From: Chlamydia trachomatis
Lineage (GTDB): Bacteria > Chlamydiota > Chlamydiia > Chlamydiales > 2-12-FULL-49-11
Reading direction: 5' to 3'
NCBI GenBank assembly: GCA_945872565.1
Contig: CAMBZN010000002.1
Location: 1-64,000, forward strand
DNA length: 64,000 bases
Both the position numbers and the translations under genes were made by a program. The first letter of the stretch is position 1, and the number at the start of each line of letters is the position of its first letter. The notes under the pieces were generated by a model. The model searched no databases, was not told where the DNA came from, and saw only the letters and a list, made by a program, of their open reading frames with translations. Shown one piece after another: positions 1 through 7,739 of this stretch.

Positions 1-1
1 T

Positions 2-127
2 GCTCCACCTGCTCCACCTGCTCCACCTGCTCCACCTGCTCCACCTGCTCCACCTGCTCCACCTGCTCCACCTGCTCCACCTGCTCCACCTGCTCCACCT
101 GCTCCACCTGCTCCACCTGCTCCACCT
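2..127 (+). repeat. Tandem repeat, 14 identical 9-bp units (Ala-Pro-Pro)
   Basis: The unit gctccacct is repeated 14 times without a single mismatch, and the array runs off the left edge of the window, so its true length is unknown. It is in frame with the open reading frame that continues to position 868, where each unit encodes Ala-Pro-Pro. Perfect identity even at third codon positions points to recent expansion by slippage or to active homogenisation. The expected product is a stiff proline-rich linker or stalk. Confidence 0.97.
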
Positions 128-868
128 GCAACTACCCATGGACGTGCTCAGAGCGAATATTCAAAGAACGCTATCGATCCTTTTGATCAAACAAGAAGAC
201 GACCTCCTGGAGGAAATCGGGATAGTAGTAAGCATTTTAAACTGATGCAAAGGATTGCTAATCGGCCTACTGGTCAATTGTACTATGATCAAGAAGTTAT
301 AGATATTTTTCATAAGCAATACTCCATAAATTTTCCTGTTGAAATTGTAGAAAAATTACCCATTATTAAACAAGCAGACATAGGGGAAAGAACTTTCTTT
401 TATAATGATCTTCATCACCCTGCTGAACGTATATTCGCTTATTTCACAAAAAATAATAAAGCTATTATTCTGCAAGAAGGATTACGTTCCTGTACTGCTG
501 CTACTACAGCTATGCTTATCTTTGATTGCGGAGGAACAATTGATCTCGATTCTGTAAAGAGCAGGGATTTAGGAAACACTGCAGATCAGGTGCAAGATAT
601 TATAACGGCAGGTTTTGAGAGCATTGTAACTCAAGTTAAAAAAGACTTAGGTGAATTAAAAAAACTAATTAGCAAAAATGGCTCTTGTATTGTATCCATT
701 AACTGCAACATCGGTGGTCATGTTGTTATAGTCGATGAAATATCAGAAGATTTATCTAAAGTAAGACTTAGAGATTCCTTTCACGGGTGGGAAATTACTG
801 TAACAAGTGAAGCATTTTTAAAAACATGGAGTGGTCACGATGTAGTCCAAATAAAAATTCCACAATAA
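2..868 (+). CDS. Partial gene: (APP)n linker plus papain/C39-like cysteine protease domain, candidate effector
   Basis: The reading frame is open from the left window edge, so the start lies outside. The first in-frame ATG, at 245, is internal: the codons from 2 to 244 read as the APP array followed by a short polar, arginine-rich stretch. The C-terminal 207 residues resemble a C39/papain-like fold. Counting from the ATG at 245, there is Gln77 followed by Cys83 (RSCTAA), His159 (GGHVVIVDE) and Asp177 in RDSFHGWEI, a spacing typical of a Cys-His-Asp triad with an oxyanion-hole Gln. Proline-rich linker plus protease is an architecture seen in secreted effectors of intracellular bacteria; this role is inference. 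The family call rests on motif reading only. Confidence 0.72.
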   Translation, partial: APPAPPAPPAPPAPPAPPAPPAPPAPPAPPAPPAPPAPPAPPATTHGRAQSEYSKNAIDPFDQTRRRPPGGNRDSSKHFKLMQRIANRPTGQLYYDQEVIDIFHKQYSINFPVEIVEKLPIIKQADIGERTFFYNDLHHPAERIFAYFTKNNKAIILQEGLRSCTAATTAMLIFDCGGTIDLDSVKSRDLGNTADQVQDIITAGFESIVTQVKKDLGELKKLISKNGSCIVSINCNIGGHVVIVDEISEDLSKVRLRDSFHGWEITVTSEAFLKTWSGHDVVQIKIPQ

Positions 869-907
869 GTTGAAAGTGCTCGAAAAGTGACCTGAAAATT
901 AAGGTGA

Positions 908-1255
908 TCTATAGTAGCTCCAATTGATACAACTTGTCCTATTACAGAAACTACTGCACCTGCAGATCTTGCTGAATCTATTGAGCCATTTGGAGAATAT
1001 GCAGCAGTTGCGCGTAATGCCAATCCAAACCTAAGAACGCTATTTGATATGTGGAAAACTAGTCAACAAAGGCATCCCCAAGGCTTCATTGTACTAGATT
1101 TAAAGACCAACAGCTTTTCCGAATTCTATAGTTTAGATGATCTAAATACTACGGAGACTATAAAAATCTATACTGTTCTAATGAGAGAGCTTTCTCCATC
1201 AATTATTAGATATTTAAACAAACACTTAAAATCGATTCGAATCATAATAGAATGA
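908..1255 (+). pseudogene. Orphan reading frame, probably a gene remnant
   Basis: The frame is open from just after a TGA at 905-907 to the stop at 1253-1255. The only ATG in it is at 1049 (68 residues), with no visible Shine-Dalgarno sequence in front. The 47 codons upstream of that ATG read like protein (AESIEPFGEYAAVARNANPN), but offer only ATA or ATT as possible starts. I therefore favour the 3' remnant of a longer gene that lost its beginning, or an upstream frameshift. The last codons overlap the next gene in an ATGA arrangement. I do not recognise the product. Confidence 0.4.
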
Positions 1256-1770
1256 GTATGACAGAAGCCAAGAATTTTGAGGGAAACGAATTGTATAAAT
1301 CCCATCAAGATCATTTAGGATTAACCGCCGCAATTTGCCGAACGGGCCTATGTAATTGCTTCCATCCCCATAATAAATCAGCCTTGGGCCATGGAGCGTT
1401 TAAGCAGGATGGATTACTGTTTCTTTATAAAGAATCTCGAGATGGTCATATTCTTCCAACAACTGTAGGTAAAACACCTACAAACTTTTCTGATCATGAT
1501 CAAATAACATATTCTAGAGAAGAACTAGGGGAGTTAAAAAAACAGGGTTTAATGTACTGCGTCCCTATGCTAGAGAGTGATACTCTTGTCTTAAATAATA
1601 GAACAGGAATTCATGCGACAACAAATTATGATGGAGTAGAGGTGCTTCTTGGTCAAGGCGAAGGCTCTAAATATTTTAACCCTGAATCCCCCGATGAGTT
1701 AACTCCCGACATAAAAGAAACACCCATTTTTAGAATCACAGCCTCCACATATTTCAGCGAAGGCGAATAG
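1252..1770 (+). CDS. Hypothetical protein, 172 aa
   Basis: I do not recognise this protein. The ATG overlaps the stop of the preceding frame (ATGA), suggesting translational coupling or a former single transcript; no separate Shine-Dalgarno sequence is visible, and a second ATG follows two codons later. It has no signal peptide or membrane segment. The N-terminal half holds a Cys/His-rich stretch (ICRTGLCNCFHPHNKSALGH) that could bind metal, but the spacing matches no zinc finger I know. The stop lies about 90 bp before rpsU, with what looks like a new promoter in between. It belongs to the accessory stretch at the left edge and could be an effector. Confidence 0.5.
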   Translation: MSMTEAKNFEGNELYKSHQDHLGLTAAICRTGLCNCFHPHNKSALGHGAFKQDGLLFLYKESRDGHILPTTVGKTPTNFSDHDQITYSREELGELKKQGLMYCVPMLESDTLVLNNRTGIHATTNYDGVEVLLGQGEGSKYFNPESPDELTPDIKETPIFRITASTYFSEGE

Positions 1771-1791
1771 ATTTTATTTGAAATTTTGAAT

Positions 1792-1821
1792 TTGAACTTA
1801 AATCCCTCGATGTGATACAAT
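1792..1821 (+). promoter_or_regulatory. Candidate sigma-70-type promoter for rpsU-dnaJ
   Basis: TTGAAC at 1792-1797 and TACAAT at 1816-1821 are separated by 18 bp and lie about 38 bp before the rpsU start. The -10 box matches consensus at five of six positions and the -35 box at four. It sits in the gap where the accessory genes end and the conserved rpsU-dnaJ pair begins. Confidence 0.45.
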
Positions 1822-1858
1822 CTTAAGCAAAACTTATCAACAAAGGATAGAACTCTAC

Positions 1859-2047
1859 ATGATAACAATTAAAGTGCGTATTGGCGAGACATTAGAAAAG
1901 GCTCTTAGAGCGTTAAAGAAGAAACTTGATAAAGAAGGTGTGATGAAATCTATCAAGGCAAAGCGTTATTATATCAAGCCTTCAGTAACTGAAAAGCTCA
2001 AGCAAAAGCAAGCTTTAAAATTCAAAAAAAAGACAAGGGTTAGTTAA
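1859..2047 (+). CDS. rpsU: 30S ribosomal protein S21
   Basis: Small basic protein of the 30S subunit that helps mRNA binding during initiation. The 62-residue sequence has the S21 pattern: an N-terminal segment with IGETLEKALRALKKKLDKEG, then a Lys/Arg-rich helix ending in KKKTRVS. The start has an AAAGGA sequence upstream. dnaJ follows after 6 bp, so the two are co-transcribed. The same rpsU-dnaJ pairing occurs in Chlamydia (CT342-CT341, from memory), which supports the chlamydial assignment. Confidence 0.93.
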   Translation: MITIKVRIGETLEKALRALKKKLDKEGVMKSIKAKRYYIKPSVTEKLKQKQALKFKKKTRVS

Positions 2048-2053
2048 TCCAAT

Positions 2054-3214
2054 ATGGCCGATTTCTACAATGTTTTAGGTGTATCAAAAGATGCATCCCC
2101 CGAAGAGATCAAAAAAGCTTACCGCAAGCTTGCTGTTCAGTATCATCCAGATAAAAATCCTAATGACACAACAGCAATGGATAAGTTTAAGAAAATCTCT
2201 GAGGCGTATGAAACATTATCCGATGAGAAAAAACGGAAGATCTATGACCAGTACGGCGAAGAAGGACTTCGTGGTGGTGGCATGGGTGGTGGATCTCACG
2301 GATTTTCATCTATGGAAGAGGCTCTTAGAACGTTTATGGGAGCATTTGGAGGCGGCGGCGGTGGTGGCGCTCAAGGCTCTATGTTTGACAACATTTTCGG
2401 TTTTGAGCAACAAGGTGGCGGCGCTGGAAACTATCCTATGCAGGGAGCCTCTAAGAAACTTCAGGTAACCATCGAATTTGAAGAGGCTGCAAACGGGGTT
2501 ACAAAAGAAGCTGTTATCAATAGAAATATTGCCTGTGCTAAGTGCAGTGGAAAAGGGGCTGAAAACCAATCCGACATCAAGACTTGCAACTTGTGCAAAG
2601 GTTCAGGCCAAGTTCAGCAAACAAGAGGCTTTTTCTCCATGTCAAGCACTTGTCCTACCTGTCACGGAAGTGGTAGTATGATTTCTAAACCATGCAGTAA
2701 GTGTCATGGAAATGGTAAAGACAAAAAGAAAGAGGAAGTCAAGATACAGATCCCAGCGGGAATTGATTCTGGAATGCGCTTAAAGATGGCAGGATTTGGC
2801 GATGCTGGTGAAAACGGCGGCCCTGCTGGTGATTTATATGTATATATCACTGTCAAACAACATGAAGTGTTCCAAAGAGATGGAGATGATGTTTATCTAG
2901 ACCTTCCCATTACTTTTAGTGATGCGGCGCTTGGATCAAAAAAGGAGATCCCTACTCTATTTAAGGAGGCGTTTATCCTATCCATTCCAGAAGGATCTCA
3001 ATCAGGGAAAATTTTAAGAGTGAAGGGCAAAGGATTTCGCAATGTTCATGGAAATGGGACGGGTGACCTTTTAGTTCGCATTAATGTAGAGACCCCAGTA
3101 AATCTATCTGCTAAGCAAAAAAAGGCGTTTGCTGAGCTAGGAGAGACCTTTAATTCACAGAATTCCCCAAACACAAAATCGTTTTTTGAAAAATTACGGT
3201 CTTTTATTAAATGA
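2054..3214 (+). CDS. dnaJ: Chaperone DnaJ (Hsp40)
   Basis: Co-chaperone that delivers unfolded proteins to DnaK and stimulates its ATPase. The 386 residues show the full type I layout: J domain (1-70) with the essential HPD in YHPDKNP, a long Gly-rich linker (about 75-135), four zinc-binding CxxCxGxG-type repeats ([32 protein letters not shown]) around residues 160-225, then the C-terminal substrate-binding domains. Only the last knuckle varies, with Asn in place of Ser before the final Gly. The stop overlaps the ATG of the next gene (ATGA), so the hydrolase downstream is likely translated from the same message. Confidence 0.97.
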   Translation: MADFYNVLGVSKDASPEEIKKAYRKLAVQYHPDKNPNDTTAMDKFKKISEAYETLSDEKKRKIYDQYGEEGLRGGGMGGGSHGFSSMEEALRTFMGAFGGGGGGGAQGSMFDNIFGFEQQGGGAGNYPMQGASKKLQVTIEFEEAANGVTKEAVINRNIACAKCSGKGAENQSDIKTCNLCKGSGQVQQTRGFFSMSSTCPTCHGSGSMISKPCSKCHGNGKDKKKEEVKIQIPAGIDSGMRLKMAGFGDAGENGGPAGDLYVYITVKQHEVFQRDGDDVYLDLPITFSDAALGSKKEIPTLFKEAFILSIPEGSQSGKILRVKGKGFRNVHGNGTGDLLVRINVETPVNLSAKQKKAFAELGETFNSQNSPNTKSFFEKLRSFIK

Positions 3215-3948
3215 AATTTTTTCTGTCTAATTGGTTTATTTTTTGCACTGTTTCATTGATGTCAGAGCCTGCTAGACCCTCCCAAGGAAAGGTTATACTT
3301 ATTCATGGTATTATTAATCATCGATCGATGTCTACTTTAAATAGGCAGTTTAAGAGAGATGGTTGGGATGTGATCAACTGGAAATATCCGAGCACGAAAA
3401 AAACAATTGAAGAGCACGGGCGAGATCTTGCTGCGGCAATACGAAACATTTCAAATGATAGTGAGACACCCATTCATTATGTTGCTTTTTCTTTAGGAGG
3501 TCTTGTGTTAAGAGCCGCCTTAAGTGACAGCAATTTACCCCCTGCAGCAAAAGAAGGTAAGGTGATTTTAATCTCCTCCCCTATCAATGGATCAAAGCTC
3601 GCTCGTAGTATTGATCTAGTACCTTTGGCAAATAAAATTCTTGGCAAACATGCTGGAAGAGAGCTGCAAAAAACCTCACCGGGTGATTTTTCAGAGCGAT
3701 CCTTCCCACAAAATATGCCTCTTCTAGTTCTTTCAGGGACATTTGGATTGAATCCAATTTTTCGTGAGAAAAATGATGGAAAAGTTTCTGTGAGCGAGTG
3801 TTGCCCAAAGACACCTCATATTCACAAATACGTTTTAGCAGGGCATGCATGGATTTGTAGAAACCCGATGGTTTTTGATGCATGTGTCGATTTTATCAAA
3901 GATAGATCGGTAAATAGCCTTTGCATTGAACAGAAAAAATACATTTGA
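3211..3948 (+). CDS. Exported alpha/beta-hydrolase (lipase/esterase-like)
   Basis: The 245-residue protein begins with a hydrophobic stretch that looks like a signal peptide or anchor (about residues 1-18). It continues with the oxyanion-loop motif LIHGI and the nucleophile elbow AFSLGG, where Ser sits in a G/A-x-S-x-G context. An Asp in the central strand region and a late His (GHAW, near residue 218) could complete the triad. These features fit lipases and PGAP1-like esterases that act on lipid or ester substrates; the substrate cannot be read from sequence. The start overlaps the dnaJ stop by four bases, giving tight coupling. A cell-envelope or host-membrane lipid role is possible but is inference. 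Confidence 0.7.
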   Translation: MKFFLSNWFIFCTVSLMSEPARPSQGKVILIHGIINHRSMSTLNRQFKRDGWDVINWKYPSTKKTIEEHGRDLAAAIRNISNDSETPIHYVAFSLGGLVLRAALSDSNLPPAAKEGKVILISSPINGSKLARSIDLVPLANKILGKHAGRELQKTSPGDFSERSFPQNMPLLVLSGTFGLNPIFREKNDGKVSVSECCPKTPHIHKYVLAGHAWICRNPMVFDACVDFIKDRSVNSLCIEQKKYI

Positions 3949-4002
3949 AATATTTTCCACAACTGATAATATCAAAAAAAATTCACCCCTTCTTAGGTTT
4001 CT

Positions 4003-4479
4003 ATGAAAAACAAAAGCGTTTTTAGTCTAATACTTTGGTACATCCCCGCGTTACTGGTCCAATATTTTGCAGGGGCTGTTACCATGAAAAGTCTGAATCC
4101 TTGGTACCTTGATCTGATAAAAGCAAGCTGGAATCCCCCGCCTTGGGTATTTGGTCCTGTTTGGACTCTTCTTTACTTGCTGATGGCTATTGCAGTATGG
4201 CAGATTTCAATGACGGGGGCGTTTAAAAAGCAGAAGGTGATCTGTTATTTACTTTATTTTGGTCAATTACTTGCTAACGGATTTTGGTCGTTTGTTTTTT
4301 TTGGATGGAAAATGTATGGTTTTTCAGCTATTGAGATACTATTCATCGTCGCAATTGTAACGTGGATGACTGTCTACTATTTTCGTATTAATAGAACTGC
4401 TGGATGGGTGTTAGTACCTTACCTTGCATGGCTTATATACGCATCAACTCTGAACATTGCAATTTGGTACTTAAACTAA
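4003..4479 (+). CDS. tspO: TspO/MBR family tryptophan-rich sensory protein
   Basis: Integral membrane protein of 158 residues with five predicted helices, as expected for the TspO/peripheral benzodiazepine receptor family. Family members bind porphyrins and related ligands and affect tetrapyrrole handling or stress responses. Family hallmarks visible here are the WNPPPWVFGPVWTLLY block (about residues 44-59), AVW following it, a helix with NGFWSFVFF, and a Trp-rich C-terminus (WVLVPYLAWLIYASTLNIAIW). It stands alone between a plus-strand hydrolase gene and a minus-strand orphan. Confidence 0.92.
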   Translation: MKNKSVFSLILWYIPALLVQYFAGAVTMKSLNPWYLDLIKASWNPPPWVFGPVWTLLYLLMAIAVWQISMTGAFKKQKVICYLLYFGQLLANGFWSFVFFGWKMYGFSAIEILFIVAIVTWMTVYYFRINRTAGWVLVPYLAWLIYASTLNIAIWYLN

Positions 4480-4486
4480 GCAAATA

Positions 4487-5113
4487 TTAGATCAATTTTG
4501 CTCTAGAAAACACATGAAATTGAGCTGAATTCAAGTAGCCTTTGATAAAAGGGTCGCTATAGTAATCCATCAACGCGCGTTGCCCAAGGATGTATCCGTT
4601 TTCTCCCTCTAAGCCATGATTCTTAAATACATTTATATAGACAGGGGTTAGGAGTTCGAATAATTTATTTCGTTTTTCGATCATGGTTCCTTTTAAATAG
4701 TCTGGAGTAACTAAAGCATCTACTTTGAGTAGAAATGAACCTACTTGCATTCCTTCAGCGATTTCTTTGACCATTTGCTGAGCTTTTTCAAGGGTTACTT
4801 GTTTAAATTCAGTGATTCCGAAGGCATGTTGTAAAAGAAACTTCCATTTACCCTCATTTAGCTGGCGTATCTCAAGATCAGTTTTAGAAGCCTCCATAAG
4901 ATCAATGCTAAATTTGCTCAATCCATCTTGATTTCCAGGATACATTAATTTTCTTATTTCTGAAAATTGCAATGGAATGATAAGCTCTATAAATTTTTGC
5001 CATCTTGAGCTAATTGAGCTCTTAGACTCTTTAATTTGGTTTAGCTCGTCAGTTTTATTTTCAAAAATTTCTCGTATATTATTTTGAGCGTTAATAAGAT
5101 CTTCAGTTTTCAT
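4487..5113 (-). CDS. Hypothetical protein, 208 aa
   Basis: I do not recognise this protein. It starts with ATG preceded by a purine-rich AAGGGATGA sequence. It has no signal peptide or clear membrane segment. The composition is mixed-charge and mostly helical, with an N-terminal run (about residues 1-35) rich in Glu, Lys, Asn and Gln that may form a coiled coil. The stop is only 7 bp from the stop of the convergent tspO gene. It opens the accessory stretch running to about 8.2 kb and may be a lineage-specific cytosolic protein or a secreted effector. Confidence 0.55.
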   Translation of the reverse strand: MKTEDLINAQNNIREIFENKTDELNQIKESKSSISSRWQKFIELIIPLQFSEIRKLMYPGNQDGLSKFSIDLMEASKTDLEIRQLNEGKWKFLLQHAFGITEFKQVTLEKAQQMVKEIAEGMQVGSFLLKVDALVTPDYLKGTMIEKRNKLFELLTPVYINVFKNHGLEGENGYILGQRALMDYYSDPFIKGYLNSAQFHVFSRAKLI

Positions 5114-5265
5114 AAATCATCCCTTGTATAAACTTTTATCATAACAATAAAAGGGAGGAAAATCAATCAATTTTTAAACATTAAGCGAGGTTTTGACTAT
5201 CTGACACTTTTTACGCCGTCTATGTTTGCTTTTTAAACCTTGATGGTCAGCTGACGAATCTTGTC

Positions 5266-5949
5266 TCATCTGCATGGTGGTAAATCAAAATTATCTAAAT
5301 CATGATAACGCCAAATCTCATTTTGACGTTCGTTAGCATACTGTAATACACTTCTACTTTTCTCCTGAGAGTCCTTGTTTACTGCCTCCCCACTATCTTG
5401 TAAAATTCTTGTTTCTATTTTGAGCGCTTCACAAGCTTGCGAAATTGCAGCTATAATTACTTCTCTATCTTTTCGAATGTTTTTATTAAACTTCTCAAGA
5501 CTCATTCCCTTATTAGTAACCCCAGCAAGAGCTATCACTCTATCCCCTCTAAACTTTGGATGAGGTAAGCAAATTTGAGATCTATCTCTAGTAACGGCAG
5601 CTAAAACAACATCCCTATCAGCTAACAATATTTTGCTCACCTTATAGAGACCACCTCCAACTTCAGAAATATCGCGAATTGTCTCTAGTTTTTTAACAAA
5701 TTCAACGCGCTTAATATCTAATACTCAAAATGCTATAAGCGCTATAACATTCAAAAAAATCAACCCGACAATATGAAGACCTGCGAGCCACTTTGCCCGC
5801 GCATCGGCAAGGGGCATTTGAATTATTACAAGGTCATTGATGTTGGTGACTTTATTAGCTCCATAAAATTGCGTAGGAATTTGTCGATTCAGCCGCTGAC
5901 TCATCATCCGCTCTAAAGGGCCAAAGAATTTTTCTAATGCTTCGTGCAC
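5266..5949 (-). pseudogene. Interrupted gene: shared N-terminal TM module plus DUF4116-like repeats, broken by in-frame TGA
   Basis: Two frames, 5949-5725 and 5713-5266, lie in the same reading frame and are separated by one TGA at 5727-5725. The first (74 residues, GTG start) is a close copy of the N-terminus of the GNAT gene at 6089-7171: HEALE.FFGPL.R, then MPLA, then a membrane helix AKWLAGLHIVGLIFLNVIAL. The paralog reads straight through this point with Cys (VFCVL), so TGT or TGC to TGA is the simplest cause. After the stop come LETIRDI and three repeats with the DUF4116 signature (DRDVVLAAV, GDRVIALAGV, DREVIIAAI). A separately translated C-terminal piece could start at GTG 5640. The status could be pseudogene, phase variant or sequencing error. 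Confidence 0.65.
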
Positions 5950-6009
5950 TTCAAATTACAATCGGCGATTGATATTAAATTGCCACCTCTTAAGGTGTTG
6001 GTAAATCGT

Positions 6010-6032
6010 AACTTGCTTATTTTAAGCGAGTT
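6010..6032. promoter_or_regulatory. Imperfect palindrome, copy 1, upstream of the interrupted module gene
   Basis: aacttgctta-ttt-taagcgagtt forms two 10-bp arms matching at 9 positions around a 3-bp centre. It lies about 60 bp upstream of the GTG at 5949. The same block occurs at 7255-7277 in front of the paralogous gene, within a longer conserved stretch (aaatcgtaact...). Conservation at both paralogs suggests an operator or a structured leader; no protein partner can be named. Confidence 0.45.
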
Positions 6033-6088
6033 ATTTCAATATAATAATTTGATGTCAAAAGGACAAAATAGTTTGGAGAATAACTAAA

Positions 6089-7171
6089 TCAGACTGCAGG
6101 TAGCTTAACTGGAGGCCTATAAATCATTGGCAATGTCTCACCTCTTATATTCGGTCCATTTTCTTTAAAACCAAATTGTTTATAAAACGATACTGCACTT
6201 GAAACAGCTGAGAGAAAAAGCTCTCTTTTATTTCTTATAGATTGTTTAATTAAATAGTTCATGATCTTCGAACCAGAGCCTCGAGTTTGCTGTATGTTAA
6301 AGCTATGACGTATGTTTTCAACACTAGTCACTAAATAAGCTAAAGTATTTGTTTTAGAGTCGAAAAGTGCCATTGACTGGATGTTTTCTTCTTGATCAGA
6401 ACAGATAAGTAATTTGTCCCAATTTTCAACAGTCCTTGATGGGGGCTTCCGCTCTATTTGACCGTCTAATGCGCTTTTTATAAAGGAAGCAATATTTGCT
6501 TGATCAGCAAATAAATCTAGCTCATGGTCCTTGAGTGCTTGTTGTAATCTTCTGTAAAATTCAAAATCACAATCCCCTTTAAAACCAGGAGTACGATACA
6601 TTTTTCCAAATAATTCATGTTTTTTGGCACTCCACATATCGATTGTTTTAACAACCGTAGGATATTTTTCGATACCACATTCTATCACCTTTAATTTCCG
6701 GTTTTTTAAATAGTTTTTGCACAGCTTTGTAATTTTTATTGAGGCGCTCTCTCTGTTTAAATCTTCTAATGTCGGTATTAGTGGCATAGTTAATATCAGC
6801 TGCTGAGGATGTAGCACTTGAAGCATCTGCATTTCTTCTAATTTTGGCATTAGGGACATAGTTGAAATGGGTGCTTGAATTTTATCTTCTTGAGGCATTT
6901 GCTCTTCTGACGCTAACATAAGCATCTCTAGCTTTTTACATAAATTATTACGCATGACACATAATACACAAAACACTAAAAGCGCTATAACATTCAAAAA
7001 AATCAACCCGACAATATGAAGACCTGCGAGCCATTTTGCCTTCTCATTGGCAAGTGGCATTTCTATTATAACAAACTTATTGATTTCATTATTTTTCTGA
7101 ATCACCCCCCGCTGTAGAGGGCCAAAAAAGGATTCTAATGCTTCGTGCGCCGCACTTAGTGAAACTACCAC
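6089..7171 (-). CDS. Membrane-anchored GNAT-like acetyltransferase sharing an N-terminal module
   Basis: A 360-residue protein with a GTG start and no strong Shine-Dalgarno sequence. Residues 8-72 form the module shared with the interrupted gene at 5266-5949: HEALE.FFGPL.R, MPLA, then a single strong membrane helix at about 47-73. A variable linker follows. The C-terminal part looks like a GNAT N-acetyltransferase: a strand reading MALFDSKTNTLAYLV, an acetyl-CoA loop-like RGSGSKIMNYLI, and the FYKQFGF segment typical of the end of the fold. GNAT enzymes move an acetyl group from acetyl-CoA to amines; the substrate here is unknown. A palindrome (7188-7228) and the conserved block at 7255-7277 lie upstream. 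The family call is from motifs only. Confidence 0.65.
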   Translation of the reverse strand: MVVSLSAAHEALESFFGPLQRGVIQKNNEINKFVIIEMPLANEKAKWLAGLHIVGLIFLNVIALLVFCVLCVMRNNLCKKLEMLMLASEEQMPQEDKIQAPISTMSLMPKLEEMQMLQVLHPQQLILTMPLIPTLEDLNRESASIKITKLCKNYLKNRKLKVIECGIEKYPTVVKTIDMWSAKKHELFGKMYRTPGFKGDCDFEFYRRLQQALKDHELDLFADQANIASFIKSALDGQIERKPPSRTVENWDKLLICSDQEENIQSMALFDSKTNTLAYLVTSVENIRHSFNIQQTRGSGSKIMNYLIKQSIRNKRELFLSAVSSAVSFYKQFGFKENGPNIRGETLPMIYRPPVKLPAV

Positions 7172-7187
7172 TTTAAAAACCGCCTGT

Positions 7188-7228
7188 TGGATTTAATTAT
7201 AATTATAACATAATTATAATTAAATCCA
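7188..7228. promoter_or_regulatory. Perfect 19-bp palindrome upstream of the GNAT gene
   Basis: Arms 7188-7206 and 7210-7228 are exact reverse complements around a 3-bp centre (aac). The arms are almost pure A/T apart from the outer tgg/cca. It starts 16 bp upstream of the GTG at 7171, so it would fall in the 5' leader or block the start region when folded. The paralogous locus at 5950-6009 lacks it. It could be an operator or a hairpin controlling translation. Confidence 0.55.
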
Positions 7229-7254
7229 CAATTCTTAAAGTGTAATTAAATCGT

Positions 7255-7277
7255 AACTTTCTTATTTTAAGCGTGTT
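7255..7277. promoter_or_regulatory. Imperfect palindrome, copy 2, upstream of the GNAT module gene
   Basis: aactttctta-ttt-taagcgtgtt corresponds to the block at 6010-6032, including the flanking sequence aaatcgtaact on one side. It is about 84 bp before the GTG; the extra distance compared with copy 1 is in the stretch holding the 19-bp palindrome. Confidence 0.4.
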
Positions 7278-7509
7278 ACTTCTGTACAATTAGTTGATTT
7301 CAAGATGATCATTGCTCGTGATAGCTCGTTAACCTCTCTATTTTATCTGTTTAAGAAAAAGTGAACCCTCTTTTAAGAGGTAAATAACGGCTCAAAAAGG
7401 GTCTATTTCTCTTCTTTTGGCCGTCCATCGATAAGATTCTGATGCTATCTCATGGTTTTAGGTGCATTTAAAAGGGCAAAGTCCATTTAAAATCAAACCC
7501 GGATGTGAA

Positions 7510-7679
7510 TATAGTCGATTAAACCTGAATTGATAAATTTTACTTGCTACGACTTTGCCAAATGGATCCGCCTCCTCTCTCACGCCGATTGGCATGAGTT
7601 TTGTCGGTTGGATGCTTGCGCTTCCATTTTGCTTTGCTTGCTTAAGTCAAATTTATCAATTCAGGTTTAATCGACTATA
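7510..7679. mobile_element. MITE-like element with 31-bp perfect terminal inverted repeats
   Basis: Positions 7510-7540 (tatagtcgattaaacctgaa...) and 7649-7679 are exact reverse complements. Similarity continues imperfectly inward for about 25 bp (aaatgg on both sides). The element is about 170 bp and has no coding capacity. If the element proper begins at tagtcg, it is flanked by TA on both sides, as left by IS630/Tc1-mariner transposases. A one-ended copy with one mismatch occurs at 43424-43450, so the sequence is dispersed in the genome. No transposase is in this window. Confidence 0.75.
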
Positions 7680-7684
7680 AAATA

Positions 7685-7730
7685 AACCCATTTCCGTATA
7701 AACTCCGTTGAACCTATAAGGAAATGGGTT
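7685..7730 (-). terminator. Rho-independent terminator of the secreted-protein gene
   Basis: The arms 7685-7700 (aacccatttccgtata) and 7715-7730 pair at 15 of 16 positions. On the minus strand the stem is followed by a U-rich stretch (tttatttta). It lies 10 bp past the stop of the gene at 7740-8246. Confidence 0.7.
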
Positions 7731-7739
7731 ATATCTTAG

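Larger units (their letters stand above)
7172..7739. other. 568-bp non-coding stretch
   Basis: This gap holds the 19-bp palindrome (7188-7228), the conserved block (7255-7277), the inverted-repeat element (7510-7679) and a terminator for the neighbouring gene (7685-7730). Between 7278 and 7509 I see only AT-rich sequence with short, decayed reading frames and no convincing gene or RNA. Confidence 0.6.

Noticed and set aside
2-127. CRISPR array
   Set aside because: The units are 9 bp with no spacers and are in frame with a protein; this is a coding minisatellite.
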